The notes under the pieces are model-generated. The model did not search any database and was not told where the DNA came from. It was given only the letters and a program-made list of their open reading frames with translations. 64,000 bases of DNA from Diplolepis rosae (Eukaryota; Arthropoda; Insecta; Hymenoptera; Diplolepididae). A program made the position numbers and the translations under genes. Every line of letters begins with the position of its first letter. Position 1 is the stretch's first letter. The DNA is taken from positions 4,650,001 through 4,714,000 of the forward strand of contig JAPYXD010000484.1 in assembly GCA_030998225.1 (NCBI GenBank), read 5' to 3'. Below, piece after piece: positions 58,031 through 64,000 of this stretch.

Positions 58031-59240
58031 CTGCAAAAAATCATCATTTTTACTCAAATCTTTGAAAAGAATTAGATATTTCAAAAAAATTTTATAAAAT
58101 TCAAAGGTATGTATTTCTAGTTGTGATGTCGCCATTAACTCGAACTTCAGGCTTTATCGGTGAACAAGGCTTTAAACTCTATGGAATTCGATGATAATAG
58201 AAAACCTTCATTTCGTCTGGAAAATAAAAGATTGAAAAATAGGAATAAATAATCACTTGTTTCACAACCTTGTCTTCTTCTTAATAATAATCCACGAGCG
58301 ATTCCGTTCCCGCAGAGACCTTTCCAATCTTTTATTTTTCAGGCACGTAAAATATATTGTCCTTGACAACATGCCCTTGATTTCTGAGAGAATGTAAACT
58401 GACTTTTAAAAACAGCAACACTTTCCTCTCACATTTATAGCTTCAGCTTTAATTTTATACTCACAAAACTAAAATAATTTTCTATCAAAGAAGTAGTCCT
58501 TCCTCTTGAAAAATCACTATCACTAGTAAACGAGCTAAATCACTTTATTATTATTTCAGGATTTATTCGGTATCACATTGGAAAATGGCAACACTTAGGA
58601 CTTTTTAAATCTTTTTCGCTTAAGCATTACTGGCACGTACACTTTCGCTGACTGATCATATTCCTCGCATGATTCAAAATCAGAATGTTTCTCAGAAATC
58701 ATCGTTCCCGGTGACAAATCCACACTATATCCACGCTGAACTAACACACTCTCAAAAAGTGAATTGTCAAGGTATCGATATCGATTTCAAACACCTAACC
58801 GATTTCTTTAGCTTTCAGCTAAGATAGAAGTCGATGGAAAGGTCAGTCGTTCCAGGGCCGCTTCGAATCCGTGAACGTCTCATCATTTCCGTCAAGATGC
58901 TTGACGTTTTCTTAACTCAAGGCAGTCACAGATATTATGTTTTTAATAAGTCTCCCTTTCAATCTCCATTCTCAATTGTCCAAATTTTAGGAGAGATCCA
59001 AATTAAATTAGCAAACACTGAATGTTTTAAACATTTAGATACTTTCACGGTTTTAAAAGGTAGATTTTATTGCACTATCGTTTCAAACTTTTTATTTTAC
59101 GGTTTAAAAGTGTAAAAGGAACGGGAACATTAAAATCTACGGTTTTAAACAGTAAAATATACCTTATGGTTCGAAGATCGAAGCTGTAGAACTTCATTTT
59201 TTCTCGTGGAAGGGAGACCTAGCTTTAAATTTTTAAGATT
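58031..59240 (-). promoter_or_regulatory. DuoxA upstream region with DRE-like TATCGATA
   Basis: It begins with the acceptor of a 5'UTR intron. TATCGATA at 58773-58780 equals the fly DRE core, so transcription may start near 58.7-58.8 kb. No non-coding exon could be placed. A 93-codon plus-strand frame at 58834 has no recognisable features. Confidence 0.4.
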
Positions 59241-59467
59241 CAGAAAGAAAAAGAGTTTCTTTGAATCAAAGAAACATTTCTTTAATATACGGTCAAAGAA
59301 AAAATTTCTTTGAATTAAAGAAAGTTTTTTGATTCAAAAAAGTTTTCTTTAATGTAAAAAAATCTATTTCTTTGGATCAAAGACAATTGTTTTGAATTAA
59401 CAAAACTTTCTTTAATTCAAAGAAATTTTTTCTTTGACCATATATCAAAGAAACTGTTTTCTCAGTG
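59241..59467. mobile_element. Foldback, word TTTCTTTGATTCAAAGAAA
   Basis: Fourth near-complete copy of the family at 22554, 22972 and 30918, ending CTGTTTTCTCAGTG; the left tip is altered. Confidence 0.85.
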
Positions 59468-59572
59468 AAGAACTCAAGAGTTTATCTATTTTTATTCATT
59501 TTATTGGCTTCATACTGACAAACAAAACCTAACAGTAATTTTAAAATGGCATGAAAAGATCGTGAGCTTTTC

Positions 59573-60587
59573 GATGGTCCCAAGCGACTTTGACTTAACT
59601 CGCAAACAAGTGAACAAATTGTCCTAACTGAAAATCTCCGTTTCATTTTGACTCAACTGAAAATGTGAGTTCTATTTTGACTTAACTGAAATCGGTTGTG
59701 TCATTTTGTTGTAACTCTTATTTGACAGTTTTAGAGAACAAGCTGTATCAAGTTTGCGAATCATTTTAAAAACATAACTCTTATAAATTTTCCTGATTTT
59801 AATATAATTATAAAAAAGCGATACATCACAGATTGTGAAAAAACAAAAATTACTTTGATACACAGAAGTCAAGAGTTGAAAATCAAATATTAAAAATCGA
59901 ATGCCAATCCGTCATTTACATTTAAAACAAAAATTCGTGAAAATTGAATTTTTTTTCGTTATTTACCTAAAATTATTTTAGATTCTTTCTTGTTGTAATC
60001 ATTATTAAAGATAAATAGATTATCATGTTAAACTAGAATATTGATGTGTATTTGAGTGCAGAAAAATAATCAAAAACAAATACCAAAAAGTTACTTTGTG
60101 GTGCAACATTACAATGAAACATTTTTAAAACTTATAATTTTGTGTAAATTTTAGTATAGATTTTAAACTTTGTTCAAAAAAGAATTGTAAAGATATTTCA
60201 GATAAGTTTTTGTTAAAATCACTTTCTTCGATTACCTCCATTTCAAAGCTTGAAAAAAATGTCTGTAAAAATCCACTGATTGTCTTTTTTTCGTAAACAA
60301 GATAAAAAACATTCTACGTTGATCGAGTTGAGACAAAGTAGAATGGAACAAATATGATAATTTGCAGTTACAATAAAAGGGAACATGCCCTTTTCTGAAT
60401 GGAAAATCGAAATTTGCTTCTTTACACTCTCATTATCATTTGCATCACAAATTTTAAAAAACCACAAAAAACAGTTACAACAAAATATCACGAGTCATTT
60501 CACTTAAGTCAAAATGGAACAGAGATTTTCAGTTAGGACATTTTGCTCACTTGTTTGCGAGTTAAGTCAAAGTTGCTCGGGACCATC
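59573..60587. mobile_element. MITE with about 68-bp terminal inverted repeats
   Basis: GATGGTCCCAAGCGACTTTG and AACTCGCAAACAAGTG at the left pair with the right end up to GGGACCATC. The interior is AT-rich, non-coding, with TTGACTTAACTGAAA words. Confidence 0.85.
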
Positions 60588-61497
60588 CTTTTGTTTGAAT
60601 TTGATAAAGTTGAAGGAAAAATCGAAATTTTAATTGAATTGTATAGTTTTAAAATAAATGAAAAATTAGAAAAGGCAAGTATCAGAAGTTTAAAATGGCA
60701 AATTGAGAGGAGAAGAAAAATGAGAGATTACTTAAGTCCAGTTAGAGGTTGATAGAGTCCCCAGATGGATCATCTCGTCTTGGGCGCTATTTGACCATTT
60801 TAAGGGTCTCGAGTTTCGAGTCTCGAGTCTCGAGTCTTGAGTCTCGATAAAAAAGCGAACTTGAGAAAAGAGTAGTGAAGTTGAGGTGCACGTAAAAGAG
60901 ACATGCACCTGTGATTACGATATGCACACGTCGAGGTATGTACCAGGATCAGGCAAAAGTAGCTCAAACACTGACTCCAAGTAGGTTACAAGGTTTCCAG
61001 TTGAAAGTGGCCTCTGATGGAAGGTGGAGGCAAACAAGAGGTGGGAATGCCCCTCAAAGTGGGGAGTAAAGACAACGAGAAGTTAAATAACGACTTTAAT
61101 TAACTGTGATTATTCCAAGAGCACCTTTTCTGAGTAGCCAATTTCATTTGTACGCTCATCCAGGGTTGCTACAAGACCTGGACGACCTGGACGACCTGGA
61201 AGGCATGAAAAAGTCATTGAATTTTGAAAAACTTCTGAAAAACCTGGAAAAGTCATGGAGTTTTTAAAAAATTACTTGAAATTTTGAAGTCGCTTCTATT
61301 TGAAACTCTTAATAATTATTTTAGAATATTCAGATGCTATCAAAAATCAAATGGAAGAAGAGGAGAAAAAAGGGGAAGAAAACTTGAGAAAAAGACAAAT
61401 ACCAGTCAAAATGCAAGAATTAAAGAAAAAGAAAAATTCAATTGGAAAAGCAAAAAGAACTTGAAGGCATTGAAGAAGAAATTCATGAACTGATTAA
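60588..61497 (+). other. Intergenic stretch with minisatellites
   Basis: It holds the GTCTCGA tandem (next entry), a GACCTGGAC triplet (about 61176-61200) beside AAAACCTGGAAAAGTCATGG, and a purine-rich 61320-61490. No gene recognised. Confidence 0.5.
60806..60847 (+). repeat. (GTCTCGA)6 heptanucleotide tandem
   Basis: Six 7-bp units, two with a single substitution. Confidence 0.92.
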
Positions 61498-62394
61498 GAG
61501 GATCCGCCATCTTTAATATTTTTTAAGTTTAGACCTTCCATATATTTTTTTTATGTTGAGTACCTTTATTTAGAAAGGTTTTGGGTTTTTTAAATTTCAG
61601 CACCTTTGTGTATTTTTAAACAAATTCTTTTGAGTTTTTTGGGCATTTGTTTGACATTCTTTGATTTTGAACCAATTGTCATGATTTTTGTTACATTTTG
61701 CTCCTTACAATGTGTAGCAACTTTTTGGGTATGGAAAGCACTCCAGCTGAAAGAATAACTACAAACATCTTTTTTTAAGGTAAGCGTTCAATACAAGCGT
61801 TCCTTTTTACACAGAAAATTTCTTCAATATTTTTCTATATTTTGGGATATTTAAAAAAAAATTTTCAGCTATGTTGCCTTATTTTCCATACCCAAAAAGT
61901 TGCTACACAATATAAGGAATAAAATTTTAAAAAATCATGACAATTGGTTAAAAAACACAAAAGTTATTCAAAGTCAAAAATTATCAAAAAAATGCGAAAA
62001 GACTCAGAATTTTTAGTTTAAAAATATACAAAGGTGCTTAAATTTAAAAAAAATACATTATAAACACAGGTACTAAACATAATAAAAATTACATGGAAGG
62101 TCTAAATTCAAAAAATAAAAATATTAAATTGTAATTACATTAATTGTATTGTATTTATTGTATTGTAATTGTATTACATTTTAAGGATCAAAATAAAATA
62201 AAAATGATGACAATTGGTTTAAAACCAAAAAAGTTATTCAAAGTCAAAAAAGGCCCAAAAAACTCAATATGTTTAGTTTAAAAATACATAAAGGTTTTGA
62301 AATTTTCAAAAGACCTCAAAACCTTTCTAAATAAAGGTACTAAACATAAAAAAAATTATATGGAAGGTCTAAACTCAAAAAATAAAAATATATT
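61498..62394. mobile_element. GGGGATCC-type element, degraded copy
   Basis: TTAA then GAGGATCCGCCATC at the left, followed by the family landmarks and their inverted counterparts twice. The right GGCGGATCC tip is missing. Confidence 0.72.
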
Positions 62395-63014
62395 ATAATA
62401 AAATAAAATATATAAATAAAATATAAAATAATTGGTTGTTTATGCTATTGAAAATCCAAAATCATATTTTAACCAAAACATGCGAGATAAGATAAAAAAT
62501 GTCAGAATGCAACATTTTTCCCAGATAAGATGCATATTTTTGGTTTTAATTGAAAAAATAACATTGAAAATCAAAAATTCTATTTTTCATCTAAACTATG
62601 CGAGATACGAAAGAAAGTTAGGATACAAAATTGTTCCCTGAAAAGATTTTACAGCTAATGAATTAAAATTCTACGTTATTGGTGGCTCTTCGTATCAAAA
62701 AGTTTTATAACCGCAATTTGACCGGTTCTATAGATTTGGCCATATAATTAATCATTCTTATCATTGCGTTACAATAAGTGTATGAATATTTGAAAAACTC
62801 TCTTGTTTCAAATAAAATTCAGTTTTATGAGGTTTTGACATAATTGAATACAAATCCAATGTTAAGCATTTTATACTTCGCTCGCAAATTTGAGCGCGTC
62901 TAGGGCGCGCAATTCGATCGTCGCGCTTCGCACTCGGTCTTATATTTTTCGCATAAATTTAGATTTATTTCTTGTAATTTGATACTAAAGTTCAAGTCAA
63001 TTTTATAATATTGT
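62395..63014 (+). other. Repeat unit and CpG-rich patch
   Basis: 62440-62640 is one unit of the 155-bp repeat. 62880-62935 is locally CpG-rich (GAGCGCGTC, GGGCGCGCAATTCG) without a gene. Confidence 0.45.
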
Positions 63015-63349
63015 ACACGGAGAAAAAAAAAATATTAAATCGACAGATGTCATCTGCTGGAATAGGGACAGCAGTTTTTTTTTGTAATATTTACAGATTT
63101 TTCTGTTGGATTCACAGATTGTTTGTAAACTCAACAGATGAACCTGTAAAATCTACAGAAATGTCTGTTAGAATTACGGATTTCTCTTTTTTCTTAAAAT
63201 CCGCAATTCTAACAGACATGTCTGTAGATTTTACAGGTTCATCTGTTGAGTTTACAAACAATCTGTGAATCCAACAGAAAAATCTGTAAATATTACAAAA
63301 AAAAACTGCTGTCCCTATTCCAGCAGATGACATCTGTTGATTTAACAGT
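63015..63349. mobile_element. ACACGGAGAAAA-tipped palindrome, word ACAGAT/ATCTGT
   Basis: Arms of about 140 bp (63050-63188 and 63196-63333) are almost identical when inverted, and both encode the same 40-odd residue chance peptide. The word ACAGAT or ATCTGT recurs about every 12-20 bp. Confidence 0.9.
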
Positions 63350-63532
63350 TTAAATCTACTGATTATCAGTGAAATTTGACTTATACAAATAGTAAAAAAG
63401 AGGTTACTGGGAATCAGTCAAATTTCACTGATTACTTTTGTGAAAATCAACAGATTTAACAGTTGAAATATTTTTTCACTGCTTACTTCAGTGAAAATTA
63501 ACTGATTTAACAGTGGTTCTGATTTAGAGAGT
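63350..63532. mobile_element. TCAGTGAA-word element, right part
   Basis: ATCAGTGAAATTTGACT and AACTGATTTAACAGTG words, ending GATTTAGAGAGT, match 24343-24619. The left tip is lost against the ACAGAT element. Confidence 0.72.
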
Positions 63533-64000
63533 ATGAATTACATTTTAATGAAGTTTCTAATTTTTTTGATTTCAAATGAAAAAGGAAATTCAATTTACTT
63601 AAGGCCCTATCTGCGTTACAAAACACATTCTCATCATGACACTCGTGCTTCACGCTCGATTTTCTGTATACATTTCTGTAACTTTCTAATAATTTACATA
63701 ACTAAAATAATTTATTTTCTTCCAAATACCTCTAAAATGAAAAACAATCGTAGACTTTAATTAAGCAAACAATTTTGTATTTGTCCTACTGAGCCTTTGT
63801 AGATCTCATTTAGGCAAATAATTCCCCATTTAACGTCTTTTTCGTACCTCACATATTTTTTAAAAATAATGGAATTTTTGAAATTAAAATGAAAAATATA
63901 CGTTTTATTTGAAACTATGTCAGAAAAAATTTGTAGATCTTATTGAAACGAACAATTTTGCATTTTTACGATTTTTTCGTATTATTCTTAAAAAATTAAA
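63533..64000 (+). other. Window end: 155-bp repeat unit
   Basis: From about 63780 (GTAGATCTCATTTAGGCAAA onward) it matches the dispersed repeat at 21480-21700. The rest is unremarkable. Confidence 0.5.

Noticed and set aside
58834..59115. 93-codon + strand reading frame upstream of DuoxA
   Set aside because: No recognisable domain, no splice continuation found, length expected by chance in 64 kb.
63011..63333. Matching peptides on both strands
   Set aside because: A by-product of near-identical inverted arms, not duplicated genes.
1..64000. Integrated viral genes (for example polydnavirus-like)
   Set aside because: No capsid, polymerase or other viral reading frame was recognised; repeats are explained by transposons.

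Overview
The window is AT-rich animal DNA with spliced genes, almost certainly from an insect. Its coding exons closely match insect Dual oxidase. A hymenopteran or similarly repeat-rich insect is plausible, but the order cannot be fixed from this sequence. No bacterial, organellar or viral gene was seen.

Two protein genes were found and both can be read exon by exon. Duox (+ strand) runs from the ATG at 2751 to the stop at 46114. It has 20 coding exons that keep frame through every junction and encode 1508 residues: signal peptide, peroxidase-like ectodomain, first membrane helix, two EF-hands, ferric-reductase membrane core, FAD and NADPH domains, and a C-terminus ending in ENFG. The dual oxidase maturation factor (DuoxA; moladietz/NIP in flies) lies on the - strand from the ATG at 58022 to the stop at 46640, with 7 coding exons and 382 residues. 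The genes are convergent, with 525 bp between stops. They encode the two halves of one machine: Duox makes H2O2 at the cell surface, and DuoxA is needed for Duox to mature and leave the ER.

Layout: 1-2230, repeats; 2240-2750, a GC-rich promoter/5'UTR island with a GCACC tandem; 2751-46114, Duox, whose 19.7-kb intron 3 (10398-30117) and introns 1, 4, 6, 7, 11 and 12 are packed with nested mobile elements; 46115-46639, the shared 3' region; 46640-58022, DuoxA, also with repeat-filled introns; 58023-64000, upstream sequence and more repeats.

The repeat layer is the unusual part. Several sets of non-autonomous palindromic elements share conserved tips (CCCGTGTAGAAA, CACTGAGAAAA, ACTCTCTAAA, or TTAA followed by GG), while the interior of each family is made of one short word repeated in both orientations. 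Words include TTTCTTTGATTCAAAGAAA, CAACAAAA, CAGTGAAA, ACAGAT, AATCCGA, TCTATCTTTTTC, ACGTAGTTTC and GGGCCC/CTAG. Insertions nest several layers deep, and the first two tip groups are flanked by TA while another set is flanked by TTAA. In addition, eight hammerhead-ribozyme-like motifs (CUGANGA, 5-6 bp stem, GAAAC, GUC/GUU) occur in repeats resembling Penelope-like element termini. Several are sense-oriented inside Duox introns. Three decayed mariner-type transposase pseudogenes and two tRNA-like SINE fragments complete the picture.
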